Below are positions 32,601 through 43,784 of a DNA stretch of 64,000 nt, piece by piece. The DNA comes from Chlamydomonas reinhardtii. Lineage: Eukaryota > Chlorophyta > Chlorophyceae > Chlamydomonadales > Chlamydomonadaceae. The stretch spans positions 5,315,356 through 5,379,355 of the forward strand of contig NC_057006.1 in the NCBI RefSeq assembly GCF_000002595.2, written 5' to 3'. A program made the translations under genes and the position numbers. The notes beneath the pieces are model-generated. The model saw only the letters and a list, made by a program, of their open reading frames with translations. It had not been told where the DNA came from and did not search any database. How positions within the stretch are numbered: the stretch's first letter is position 1; each line of letters opens with the position of its first letter.

Positions 32601-35600
32601 GCCGAGCCCCTACGTACCGCCCAGCCCGCCGCCCGGCGCCGACCCCGCGCCCTACATGGCCTCGCCCATCGGCCACCCCATTAGCCGCCTGCAGCACAGC
32701 AGCCGGGACGATGAGGAGTCCGTTGCCAGCATCCAGGTCAAGTCAACCGGGAACCGCGCTGCGGGCGGCTCTGAGGACGGCGGTGGCGCGCCCGGCATGA
32801 CCGTCAGCGTGGGCGCAGCTGCAATGGCAGGTGCTGTCGCGAGAGTGGGGCCGGGCTCCTCCACTACACCCATTGGTGCACCTGACGGCACCCACCGCCG
32901 CCATTCCAACACAGCCGGCGGCGCAAGCTACGACCTATCGCTCACCGCCGCCGCGGCCGTGGGCGCCAGCCGCTCTGGACTGGCTGGCTCCTCCCGTGCG
33001 GCCAGCACCACAGCCTCCCGTGCGGCGCCGCAGTCCCACGCCGCTACTCCTACTGGTAGTGCGGGCGGTGGTGCCCAGCCCGGCCAGCCCGTGTTCAGCT
33101 CCTTCTCCCTGGCGGGGCTGTCGCCCTCAGGCGCAAACGCCAATGCAGCGGCGGGCGCACAGGGTGCAAGGGCGAGTGGCGGCGGCGCCCGGATGTCATC
33201 CTACGACCTAGGTATCGACGAGGCGGGCAGGATGTCGTCGTCCGCCGCGTCACCTCGGCCAGGGCCCTCGGGGGCAGGTGACAGCGCGCTTGGGGCCGGC
33301 GCAGCGCGGACATCAGCGCAGCCGCAGCCGCCGGTCGGCGGGCCGCCTTTGGCTGCTTTCTCGCGTGCAGCGGCCGCGGCGGCTGCCGCGGACGTGGGGC
33401 TGGCTGTACCGCCGCCGCCGGCTGCCGAGCGGCGACCATCTCAAGGGGGCGTCACAGCAGCGACAGGACACAGTGCGGCGAGCATGGAGGCAGCCGCGAG
33501 GGCGTCAGCAGCGGGCGCTGGGGCAGGCGGGCCCCGCGAACCATCTGCAAATGGCCAGGTGCGTTTGAAGCCCGTGCTGACATGGCCAATACATGCTGGC
33601 GGTGCGGCACGGCTTGCTTTCGATTCTCCGTTTTCGATCCTCGTTTCTTGCATTGTAATGACTGCAGAACGCGGCGGGCGGCTCCTCCGTAGTATCCAGC
33701 GCTGCCAAGCTGTCACAACTCAAGGCGCGGCGGCAGCAGCAGTGGCAGTCCCAGCACGGCGTCACCGCGGCCGACGGCCCCCAGCAGCCCCACGGCACCC
33801 CGCAGGGCACCGGTGCTAACGCCTCACGCGCATCCGCCTTCAACCACGCGGCTTCAGACGCCGGCGGCGGCTCGCACCATAACACGCCACACGTGCCTGC
33901 CAACAGCCGCAACCGCACATCGGCAGAGCCCGGCGCTTCCGCCACCGCCGTCCGCGGCTCCGCAGCGTCACCCGCACCGGCGCCGGCGCCGGGTCCTGCC
34001 GCCAGCCCCACACCGCTGCTGCCGGAGGAGGTGGCGAACGCAATTGTGCGCGCGGCCAGCAGCGGCGTGGCGGCCAGTGGCGAGCTCAACCTCGGGCACG
34101 GCATCTCTGGTCTGTCAGTCGCCATCGAGGCGGGCGCGGTCAAGTGGGCCTGGCAGACCGGGCTCAAGGATGGCGGCGCCTCGCCGGGCGCTAGCCAGGC
34201 CAGCCCGTGGGCGTCACCGGGAGCGGGGCAAGCGGCGGCGGCAGCGGCGATTGGGGCGTCTTCGGAGGGAGCGGGCGGCAAGTCGGGCGACTGGGGTGTG
34301 CAGCTGCCGACGCCGCAGTGGCAGCGGCGCGGCGTGACGCCGCCCGGTAGCCGGCCCGCGGTGGACGGGGCGGACGCGGATGCGGAGCTGGCACGTATGG
34401 AGCAAGAGGCGCTGCAGCAGCGGCAGCAGCAGTGGGAGGCGGCGCAGCAGCAGTGGGAGACGGAGCTGCCAGGGCCCCAGTACCGGGCCCCGGCAGGCGC
34501 TGCTGCAGGAGTAGCGGCGCAGCAGCAGCAGTGGCGGCGGCACACCGACCATTGCGTGGGTGTGCCGGAGGGTGGGGCGGCCGAAAGTCTCGCGCAGCCG
34601 ACCCGGGAGTACGCGACGAGCGCGGGCGGGGATGCCGGGTTGCAGCCTGCAGGCCTGTCGGCAGACGCAGCTGGCGCAGCCAGCAGCAAGGCCGCAGCGC
34701 TGTTGCGGCTGAAGCGCCAGAGCATCATTCGGCACGCCCTCGCCGGCAGCCAGGCGTAAGTCATTGCTGCTAATGGCATGCTGTTACACAGCCGTGCATG
34801 CTGCCGTGATTTGCTGTGGTTGCCATTACTGTTAAGAACATACGGTATTGACATATATGAGCCATTTTTCGGACCGCATGCTGAAGTTTGCATGTGTGCT
34901 GGCTGTGCATCATGTTCGCAGGCGGGAGGGCGAGCAGGCGGGGTTCGAGCCGGAGCCCGAAGCCAGCGTCGCTGCTTCTATCCATGGCACCAACTCGCAG
35001 CGCTCGTCCCGCGCGGTCAGCGCTCCCATCCACCGCGCCTCGCAGCGCGCGCAGCAGCAGGTGCCGGACGGCGCGCCGCGTGTGGCGTACTCACGTGCGT
35101 GGGAGCAGCCCGAGCCTGTGCCTGAGGGCGACGAGGCGGGCGACGGAGAGGATGGCGGCGGCAACCAGGGGCCAGCTCCAAAGCCCTTCCTGCGACGCCG
35201 CTCCGCCAAGGTTCAACCCAAGAAAGTGGACTGGTAAGCGTCCCACACCGCCGCTGTTGCGCTACGGCGTGCTGCATCAAGAGGCTGCTCGCTCCGGACC
35301 GCACAGCAATGCTCTGCCCTCTGCCGCGTGCGCTTTGCCGGCTGCATGACACTGCGTCTGGTTCCCTCGCACAGTGACACCAGCCGGATGCAACCTCTTG
35401 ACGCGCGACCCCCGCGCTCGCCTCGCCTTTTCTAATTGTGCAACTCCCCACAGGACACACGTGAAGCCGCGCACCAACAGCCGCAACCCCGATTACTACG
35501 GCGACCAGCCGGAGGCGTACGGCGCGCAGTACGTGCCACAGTACGCGCAGCAGTACGCCGCGCAGCTGCTGCAGCCGAAGCACGTGCAGCACCTGCAGCG

Positions 35601-36045
35601 CATCAGCCCGCGCGGCGGCGGCGCAGGCGGCGGCGGCGCAGGCGGCGGCGACGGCAACGCCGACATGCAGGCCATACTCCGGCAGCAGCCGCAGCAACAG
35701 GCGCAGCCGCAGCGCAGCCCAATGACGTCGCCGCGTGGTGCGGCCAAGCCGCCGCTAAACGTGAACCTGGCGTCGCGCGCATGGAGGCCGAGTGGCAAGA
35801 GTCCGACGGAGGATGACCGCTCGGCGGCGGCTGGCAGGCGCCGCAGCAACATTCCACCGGCGCCGGCGCCACCGTATGCTGACGGGGGCGGCCTGGGAGT
35901 AGGGGCGGGCGGCGGCGGCGTGTCGGGGGCCCGCGCTGGGAGCGCAGGTGGTGGCCCGCGTGGTCCGCCGGGGGCCAACCCGCTGGATGACCTGCTGCAG
36001 CACGTGAACACGTTGCTGAAGGACTTTGACAAGATGGTGCGTTAG
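29617..36045 (+). CDS. Very large low-complexity protein, unknown function
   Basis: About nine exons. The supported ones are 29699-29809, 29891-30010, 30125-30266, 30378-30470, 30575-33558, 33668-34755, 34922-35233 and 35454-36045, with all phases agreeing; the first exon at 29617-29625 (MEK) is uncertain. The protein has about 1,816 residues. The start is a short helical region (LDMQSYLEVMGRQLAEIQ). The middle 1,300 residues are Ala/Ser/Gly/Pro-rich and disordered, with one long exon of nearly 3 kb. A Gln-rich stretch follows (QQRQQQWEAAQQQWE). Near the C terminus lies PKPFLRRRSAKVQPKKVDW followed by HVKPRTNSR, a basic block of a type I associate with centriolar and axonemal proteins, though I cannot name a family. 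The end is a short helix (LLQHVNTLLKDFDKM). If the first exon is right, its donor is GC rather than GT. Confidence 0.66.
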
Positions 36046-36430
36046 GTGGTGTATGTGGATGGCCGGTGTTTGCAGTATGTCAGCGCAAGGAGGTGGTGGG
36101 TGTGGGTATAGCCTAGATTTTGACTGTCACCTGCGGTTAGTGTGCGGTTTGGTGTTGCGACTGATGTTCGTGCAGTGTGGTGTGGGCTGAGCTCCGACAA
36201 TTTGGTACATATGAGGCTGTCCGGTGTGGTGAGCACGCACGTCGCGTGTGTAGTACGTTTCATGCTGTTCAATTTGGTGAGCTCTTTGCAAATGCATGTG
36301 CAGCGTGATCAGGCGTCCTGACAACGATGCGTTATCCGGTAATCGTGTGGGGCTTGTACGGAATGTACACCCCTGCAGACCATGAAGCCGGTCTGGGCCC
36401 CAAGCCCGGGAGGTATACGGTAATCGCATG
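36046..36430. other. 3' UTR and flank of the large low-complexity gene
   Basis: GT-rich, AT-richer sequence with no coding character. No exact TGTAA was found, so the transcript end cannot be placed. Confidence 0.4.
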
Positions 36431-37035
36431 CCTAAGCGAATCTTCTTTGGGCTGAGCCCCCCGAGCGCAGCGATTCAGGGGGGGGGCGAAGCCCCCCAGG
36501 ATCACCCCTGTCCGTGCGTGCGTGCTTGCGTGGTCTTTCCGTTTGGTGGCTCGCGTGCCCGCGATGTCCGAGTGTGCTCACACTGCGGGGCTGTGTTGGT
36601 AAGTCTGGCACAGGTTCAGTCCGGTTCGGGAGTCAGGTATCAGATATCAGACAGGCTCAGGTGCCGTCCGGTTGAATGTTGAACTGCAGGGCCGCGACAC
36701 CAACTCTGCAACGAACATGTGGCACGCGCTGATGGAGATGCTGCTTGATAGAGCGCGGCCTGGGGCCCTGCGCCGCGGTGGTGGCGGCGGCAGCGATGGT
36801 GGTAGTGGAGGGCCTGGCCCCACCAGCAGCAGCAGCGGCCCTGGGCCTAGCAGTTGCGGTGTGCATGTGCGTACCGGAGGGGGCGAGCAAGGCCACGTGG
36901 AGGAGGAGAGCGCCTGAGCGCGGCGCCGCTCAGGAAGCGGCGCCGGCGCGCAGGTTGAGGCCGACCAGTGTCTAGTAAGGGTCTTTGCTGGCGAGCATAG
37001 CACAGCACAGTATGTGGTAGGCCGCACGCAGCAGT
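36431..37035 (+). repeat. Dispersed repeat, copy A (palindromic block plus core)
   Basis: Two parts recur at 57530-58080 in opposite orientation. The first (about 36446-36513) is a GC-rich palindromic block reading GGGCTGAGCCCCC...GGGCGAAGCCCCCC, followed by a short GTGC/TTGC run. The second (about 36829-37026) contains GAGCAAGGCCACGTGGAGGA, a GGCGCCG-containing inverted pair, and GGCGAGCATAGCACAGCACA. The 300 bp between them differ from the other copy. A short open frame over the core is probably incidental. The nature of the element is unknown. Confidence 0.72.
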
Positions 37036-37733
37036 GAGGAGTGGTGTGGCTAGAGGATTTCCTGCTGTTTGGTTGATTGCTGGCTGTGCTGTTGCTTGAC
37101 AGCGGGACTTGGCTGGACGCATGATGGCGGGCCGTGCCTGTACGAACCGACCTTGGCTATGTCCGGCCGTCCGGGAGATGAGGTAGACGCTTGCGGCCTC
37201 AGACTAGAAACGTGGCTCAGCCCACTTTTCCCATGCGAGGGAAGTTGTCTTTGGTGACACTCCAAACTCACACTGGTGTCTATACACCTGCAATACAGAT
37301 GCGCCGACGCGGAGCAAGGGCCCTTACATTCCGCCGTATGTCTGTCTCTCTGCGGGTCCCTTACTTGCAAGTCACCGGAACGCAAGTTGAAAGCACACTC
37401 TGCCCAACTCACTATCCCCAGCACAGGCCTACACAGGCGCACACAAGCGAAACGAGGCCCAGCCGCAAGCCAGCCGCTGAAAATGGCCAAATGCCCAAAT
37501 CACAAATGGTGCCACCATGTGCCCGCATGCACACTCAGAAGCAATCAACACCTCGTGCTGAAGATGGGCGCGATTGCCGCCACCTATGCATTAGCAATTT
37601 AGCATGCGGTGCCTCCAGGCCAAGGCAAGGCCGCCCTCGTGCGCTTCATCCAGAGGACGACACGCGGATGCCTGCCTTGTCCCCCAGCCCCGCATGAGCC
37701 GCATGCACCATGCTGGACCCCCCACCACATCAA
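37036..37733. other. Downstream flank of the EF-hand gene
   Basis: It contains a minus-strand TGTAA (37324-37328 on the plus strand as TTACA), about 410 bp after the EF-hand stop and plausibly its poly(A) signal. Nothing else is supported. Confidence 0.4.
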
Positions 37734-40273
37734 TTACTTGGGTGGCACGATGCCCCAGATGTTGGGGGTACCCTTGTGACCGGCGTCGCAGTGGGGCGTG
37801 TTCAACCAGTTGTAGAAAGCCTCGTAGCTGGGTGTGGGCAGGGACCAGGTGGGGGTGCAGGAGCAATGTGTGCAAAGGTGTGGCGTCACTAGCTGCACGG
37901 TATGTGCCCATCGCGGGCAGCATGGGTGATTGACGCATGGCACGGCACGGTCTGGTAACTGCAGGTTGCAAGCACGGCAGGTAGAGCGACACTCACTACT
38001 CCTGGCGGGAGATGACGCCGTTCTTGTTGACATCCAGCTCGTGAAAGACCTGCCCGTGCACAAAAGCGAGCAACCTTGGTACTCGGTGCCAGCACTTCAC
38101 ACCGCGGTACCGTATTGCTCATCACACAGGTGAGCAAGCACCCACCTAGCAGCAAGTGTCAGGGCGTGCGCACAGGCCAGGCAGTTCGGTGGGGGGCTGG
38201 CGGCGTCACCCAACAACCTTGGACACCAGCCCAGACCTGCCAGCCCACTGGTGCGGATAAGCCCACGCAGTATATCAGCGCCCCCGTGACACACCTGCTT
38301 CATGTCCGCGGGCTTGAGCTGGTGCGCGGTCCAGTACTCCTTGAACTCCTGCACCGCGAAAAGAAAGCGAGGGGCAGATACCATCAACAGGATCTACAGC
38401 ACGATATGGCGAGGCAAGAGATGCTGTCGCCGGGCATCCCGTAAGCGCGCACATGCGCAGGTGGGGCTGGCGCAGAGATGTGGCTTCCGACCGTTGGGGC
38501 ACATTACCAACACAGGTGGGCGCTGCAGGGAGGCTGCCGGCTGTCCCCAAGCAACGCACCGACATTGCCTACCCTGCATTTACCACGTCCGGGAACATGC
38601 CGTGTGGCGCAGGGGGCGGCGGTAGACTCCAGCGACTAGTTTGAGCGTGGTCTACTACTACAATAAATACTTACCGCGACACCAAAAACATGTCGGCCGA
38701 CGCACACACCCGCGCGAGCCCCTACCCCGACCGCAAGCGCAAGGCGCCCGACCAGCTGCCGCCCACCGAGCAGCTGCGTAGTAAGTAGTATAATTTATAC
38801 AGCGGCTGCCGTCACCCACCTCAACTGTGATGAAGCCGTCGCCGTCCGCGTCAACCAGGTCAAAGCAGATCTTGACCGGCGTCAGCTCCACAAACTCCTG
38901 TGGCGGCATCAGCGATGGCAGCATGCGGACACAATCGTGTTGCTGCTAACCAGTAAAGAGCAGCCGGCTGTGGCACACACGTAAACCTACAGACACGCGG
39001 TAGCTACTGTTCTGGGCTTGATTTCGTTCAGGCAGGTTCAGGGGTTAGTTGCCGCAAGGGGAGGGCGCGTTGACGCATGAGTGCATCCCTCGTATACCGT
39101 ATATGTCGCCTCGCGCACCTCCACGCTCTTCCAGGGCGCATTTGCCGCAGCGGTGACGATGTTGCGCACCAGCTGCTCCTCAGTGCTGGTGCCCTTCAGG
39201 TCGCCCGTGTCACTCCAGAACTTGCTACGTGCGTGAACGCGTGGGCAGGGCCATGCCGGTTATGGCCAACGGGCACATCCACACGCATACATACCACGCA
39301 CGCTAAAACATACGGTAAACACATGCAGTCATGCACACATAGCGTACACGCATGCGCGCGCTTTGCCATCGTGAAGTGCCGTACTGTGGACTCCGGGCAG
39401 ATAGGGTCTGCACACCCTGGCATTGACGCAGTAATTGACTCAGCAGTGCGTCTCATACATGCACCGCGCGCGCTCACGTGAACACGAACTCGTGCCCGTC
39501 CCGGCACTTGCGCAGCTCCGGGCTGCCGGGCTTCAGGTCCCGGATCTGTACCGCAAGCAATGCAGCAGCCAGTGGTGGGGATCAACAGGCGGACTACCGT
39601 AATGGGATGCACAGCGGAGGAAGTACGGCATGTGTCGCACCTTGGCGTAGTTGTCCACGATCTGCATGATGTCATTCCAGCGCACGACGCCGTCCTGTAG
39701 CGCTCGATAGCGCGGTAAGCGCAGGGCCAAACGCAGGATCAACAGCACTACGGAAGTCGGGCAGGTGGGGTAGGGGCTCGCGCTGCCTCCTGCCGCTGTT
39801 GACTCACCTTGTCGTAATCACAGACGTTGAAGTGCTGTAACCAGAAAGAGGAGGCAGTGAGCAGTATCAGGCGCAGTGTCGGAGCCACTCATCAGTCGCA
39901 TGAGTTGATTGAAACCTCGGGTTATGTTGGCGCGCATCAGTAGCATCAGTGATGTTATGTTCACAAGTTTGTTTACAGGTCTCTTTTTGCGCTGCTTGAA
40001 GCCGCGGGCTCAGCGCGTGTCGCCTCGACGCCATGCTAACCGCTGCGTTATTACCAATATATGTTAACACCGCCCACTCACAACGTTCATCTTGCGCCTG
40101 TAGCTCGAACCGGGCTTTGCGGCCTCCTGCCACGCGGCGGGCAGCTTGGACGCCCAGTCCGGCACATTGGCTGATGCCGCGAACCCCGCAAGCTGCTGCG
40201 TCCACGGCGCGTGCTGGCTTGCCAGAAGGCCGCGCCGGAAAGCAGTGAACATGAGCGAAGACGTTTGCTGCAT
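37734..40273 (-). CDS. Calcium-binding protein with three EF-hands (calexcitin/SCP-like)
   Basis: Nine exons: 40082-40273, 39808-39834, 39641-39694, 39478-39545, 39119-39224, 38820-38897, 38295-38348, 37997-38049 and 37734-37827. Every phase agrees, giving 241 residues. EF-hand loops: DYDKDGVVRWND, split by an intron inside the loop after DYDK; DADGDGFITVE; and DVNKNGVISRQE. All have acids or Asn at the calcium positions and Gly at position 6. The remaining sequence (WKSVEEFVELTP, EFKEYWTAHQLKPADM, YYEAFYNWLNTP) has the spacing of calexcitin or sarcoplasmic-type calcium-binding proteins. The first 30 residues are basic and Ser/Ala-rich (MQQTSSLMFTAFRRGLLASQ), perhaps a mitochondrial leader. 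The second exon is only 27 bp, a microexon. Confidence 0.82.
38656..38812 (+). other. Antisense insert-like sequence in an intron of the EF-hand gene, with a 32-codon ORF
   Basis: On the plus strand, ATG at 38690 opens a frame (MSADAHTRASPYPDRKRKAP...) with strong algal codon use, ending at 38788. A good splice donor (GTA|GTAAGT) overlaps its end. AT-rich flanks (CTACTACAATAAATACTTA and TAAGTAGTATAATTTATAC) are loosely inverted copies of each other. It looks like a captured first exon or a short insertion, not part of the EF-hand gene. No downstream exon could be found. Confidence 0.35.
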
Positions 40274-40883
40274 GGTGAGGACCGGTGCACGCAAGGACAG
40301 TTAATAGAGGCGCAGCTTCACAGAGTGCCTGGCAAGTGTTACGGTCTAAATGTAGTGGTCTCTTTTACGTCGGAATACTTCTGGCGTAATGCATGCACAA
40401 TTTCACAGTGATATCGCCGTTCACACATGCCCGCTGTCGGACCCGGCACCCGGGTGTGCATGGAGGCGAGAGGGGACCCAGACGTTCTCGAGTTGCGGTA
40501 CTTAACGCAAAACGTATGAAAAATCACGGCAAACGCTTTACGCGGGTCGCCTGCCGCAAACTTCATGTGTGTGCCCAGTCCGCCAGCGCCCGTAAGGAGA
40601 CGCTAACAACGTAGATAAGCTAAAACTCGTGGCCACAACTGCGGTCCGTCGATTCTCACTGCTTCAGTGCCGCTTTTAGGTACTGTCCCACGCACTCTCC
40701 CGTGCCACCACAATGCCAGGACTTGGCGTCGTGCCCCGCGCCCATGTTGACTGTCAGCATCCGACCAGCCAGCAGGAGAGCGCTTCGCGCATGTCTCATC
40801 CCACCCCCTTGCCACCCAAATCCATCATCATGTGACACTCCACAACCTGGCCCTATTCACACAACGCCCCACGCCCCGCTCTT
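40274..40883. other. Intergenic: EF-hand promoter and methyltransferase 3' UTR
   Basis: Both neighbours are on the minus strand. No coding character was found, and no minus-strand TGTAA was identified. Confidence 0.4.
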
Positions 40884-43344
40884 TCACGTCGCGCTCGGCC
40901 CCACCGCCGCGGCCTGCGCTTTAGGCTCCGCAGCCTCCACCGCGGCAGGCTCTGCCCCCGCCACCGCCGCCGCAGGCGGCTCCTTCGCCTCCTCGCCATT
41001 CTCCGCGTCCACCGCTTCCGCGGCCGCGTCGAGCTTGCGCGCTGCGAACATGGATACCTCCCGGCCGTCAGCCGTCAGGTCAATGTCATCCCGCAGTACC
41101 TGGAACCCTTGCCCGGGGCCAAACATGGATCCCGCCAGCTCGTCGCGCTGCAGCACGTGCTCGCGCCCGCTGGGCCGGCCGAAGGCGCGAAGGCCAGGGC
41201 CATCCACGAAGGTGGAGTACAGCAGCACGCCGCCGGGACGCAGCAGGCGCGGCAGGTGTGAGAGGAAGGAGCGCTCCAAAAAGCGAACGCACAGGATGAG
41301 GTCAAAGGCGCCGCCCAGGTCGGGCGGTGGCGGCGACGAAGAGGGTGCGGCGGCGGCGGCTGCAGACATGTCCGGCGGCGCAGCAGCAGCGGGTACGGCT
41401 GCAGGTTCGGCGCCGGGTGCGATGTCCGGCCCCAAGCCGGGCGGGATGGGCGCAGGCGGCAAACTCGGCTGCGCAGTGGCTGGCACGACAGGTACCGCCG
41501 GCCGAGCTAACGCTGACACCGCGGTAGCGCCTGTCGCGGCAGCTGCTCCGTCGCCGCCGCCGTTGCAAATCCGGTCCGTGCCGCTCCGCCCCGCCAGGTA
41601 GCGCAGCAGCAACTCCGCGCCCTTGCCACCGGTCCCCTTCTTGGCCTTCTTAGCCGGCGGCCCCTTGGCACCACCCCCGCCATCGCCGCCGCCGCCGCCG
41701 TCGCTGCCTCCGCCGGGCCCTGTACCCGGCAACGGCAGCGGTCGCAGCGGACACCCGCTCGCTCCGGACGTGGGCCCGGGTGCTGCGCCCGTTGCCGCGT
41801 CCACGGTGCTGGCACCACCTGCTGCTGCTGCTGCTCCTGCCGAGCCGCCGATTTGCACTAAGTGAAGCGTGACCCCGCCCGGGCCCGTCGGCACCGCCCC
41901 CAGGTCCAGCACCTCGGCCGCTCGCTGCAACGCGCCATGCCACGAGTCCAGCCCCACGCACTCCCACGCCACCTCCACCTCCACCTCTCGCCCGCTGGGC
42001 TCCACCGCAGAGGCTCCGCTTCCACTGCCACTACCTTCCGCTGCCGCCGCCGCGGCGTTGGCTGAGCTGGGCTCCTCCGCCAAAGGCTCGGCTGCGGGTA
42101 CCGTCACGGTCACGGTGGACCTCCGAGTGGAAAGCCAGGCCAGGTCTCGGCCGCTGCCGCAGCCCACGTCCAGCATCCGCAACGTGAGCTTGGGCGCGCG
42201 CGGCAGCCCCGGCGCGGTGCGACAGCTTTGCCCCGGCTTCTCCGCCTGCTGCTGCTGGCCGGCTGCACCTCCCCCCGCCACCTCGTCGTGTGGCGGCTCC
42301 TGCACCTGCCCTTCCTGCCCGGCAGCAGCAGTCCGCCGCTGCGGCGCCAGCTGCTGCTGCGCCCAGCTGCGCACCAGCAGCTCCTCCAGCAGCGGTGCCT
42401 GTTGCAGCAGCAGCTTGGAGGGCTGGAAGGGCCAGCGCCGCTGCAGCTGCACCGGGTCGCCGCCCACCTCTAGCAGGCCCGACTCCTCCGCGGCGCGCCA
42501 CAGCAGCGGGGTGGCCTCGGCGCAGAAAGCCACACGCCAGCCGCGCGAGGACAGGAAGGCGCCCACCTCCACTTCCTGCGGTTGATTCGGAAAGGCGGCG
42601 GTGGTGGCTTTCGGCATACGGCACGGGATGAGGAAGGCAAGGGAGGCGAAGGGCCCGTAGTAGCGCAGCGAGCATGAAACGGAGCGGTGAGTCGCCCGCC
42701 GCGATGCCTGACATCGGGTAATGTTGCCCTCTTGTGGCACGCCATGTATTGCATAACATGGCCACAGCCCCAGACGCTCATTGTCCTGCGCCCGTCGTCC
42801 GCTATCTCCCCTCCGCTATCTCCCCTCCCGCCCTCCCCGCGGGCACCTGCTTCGTGCCGCCGCCGGCCGCCGCGCCCAACACCTTCTGCTGCTCCGGAGG
42901 CCCGCCAACGATCAGTCCCAGTGGCGTAGCACGATCCGGAAGAATGAACATGCGCGGAACCAGCGCTTCCAGCGGCACGTTGAAGCTGTCACGAAGGCGG
43001 GAGCCCATGAACGCGGATGCGTCTCGCAAGTCGATGAGGCAGGGGCGTGCCGAGGCGTCACCTTCGGGCGGGAAGGCCCGCTGCAGGATGGAGTGAGGAG
43101 CATCTGCATCCACGGCATCTGGGGGCGCTGTGGCTGGAGGGGGACCCTCCACTACCGCGTTGCCGTCAGGGCTGCTTAGGGCAGGGGGGTCGATGTGGGC
43201 ACCCGCAGTTGCGCCCGGGGTTCCGGCAGTGCCGGCCGTGGGCTGCATGGAGCACGCGCCCCAGGGCCGGCCTATAAGGCCAGAGATTGCCTGTCCAGTC
43301 CGGCCGCCTAGCCGTTTAGCACTTGTCACGCAACAATTGCCCAA
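40884..43344 (-). CDS. Rhodanese-like and SAM-dependent methyltransferase fusion, predicted N-terminal lipid anchor
   Basis: Two exons, 42847-43344 and 40884-42575, joined in phase 0 (TKQ|EVEV), giving 729 residues. The N terminus MGNCCVTS fits N-myristoylation at Gly2 with palmitoylation at Cys4/Cys5. Residues about 100-200 form a rhodanese-like domain: CLIDLRDASAFMGSRLRDSF, NVPLEAL, LPDRATPLGLIV, then GWRVAFCAEATPLLW. The usual rhodanese active-site Cys position is not clear, so it may be inactive. A class I methyltransferase domain follows: motif I LRMLDVGCGSGRDLAWLS, then ECVGLDSWHGALQRAAE, FDLILCVRFLERSFLSHL and LLRPGGVLLYSTF. It is broken by Ala/Gly-rich inserts of roughly 40-120 residues between methyltransferase strands. 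Related rhodanese-methyltransferase proteins exist in eukaryotes; the substrate is unknown. Confidence 0.82.
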
Positions 43345-43784
43345 TCTATTCCTGGCACCTGGGCTTGCAAGTCCACAGCTTATTCAAATTGTGATCCAAG
43401 GTATGCATGGACGGATAAAGGTAAGTAGGCTCGCGCAAATTGTCCATGCGGCGGAATCGGCGCGAATGGGGGTTCTGAGCGCTAGCAGTAGCGGTTTCAG
43501 GGCATTCAGCAGTCAAGTCGTAACAGTGATACATTGCATTTAATCTCGTTCTCATATCAGGCCGTCCACCCATCACAGAGCAGGACGACTGAACATCGGC
43601 TGGGGCAACAACGAAGGAAGTCAGCCGCAGCCTGGAGCTTATCGGACGCTGACTGTCTGGTACCTGGTAGGTTACAGCGGTCATAAACTGGCTGGCCGCG
43701 GTGTGAGCCGTGGCCCCTTCCGTGTGTGTGTGTGTGCACCAACGCTCCTGGACGTTGTGTGCAGGACCTTCTCGCCGCAGCATC
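43345..43784. promoter_or_regulatory. Divergent promoter region between methyltransferase fusion and RBM5-like genes
   Basis: A 440-bp gap between two outward gene starts. No named element was recognised. Confidence 0.45.

Noticed and set aside
33505-34893. 462-codon minus-strand frame opposite the large low-complexity gene
   Set aside because: It is the antisense of an Ala/Ser-rich coding exon. Plus-strand splice phases agree over eight introns, whereas the antisense frame has no supporting splice sites or motifs.
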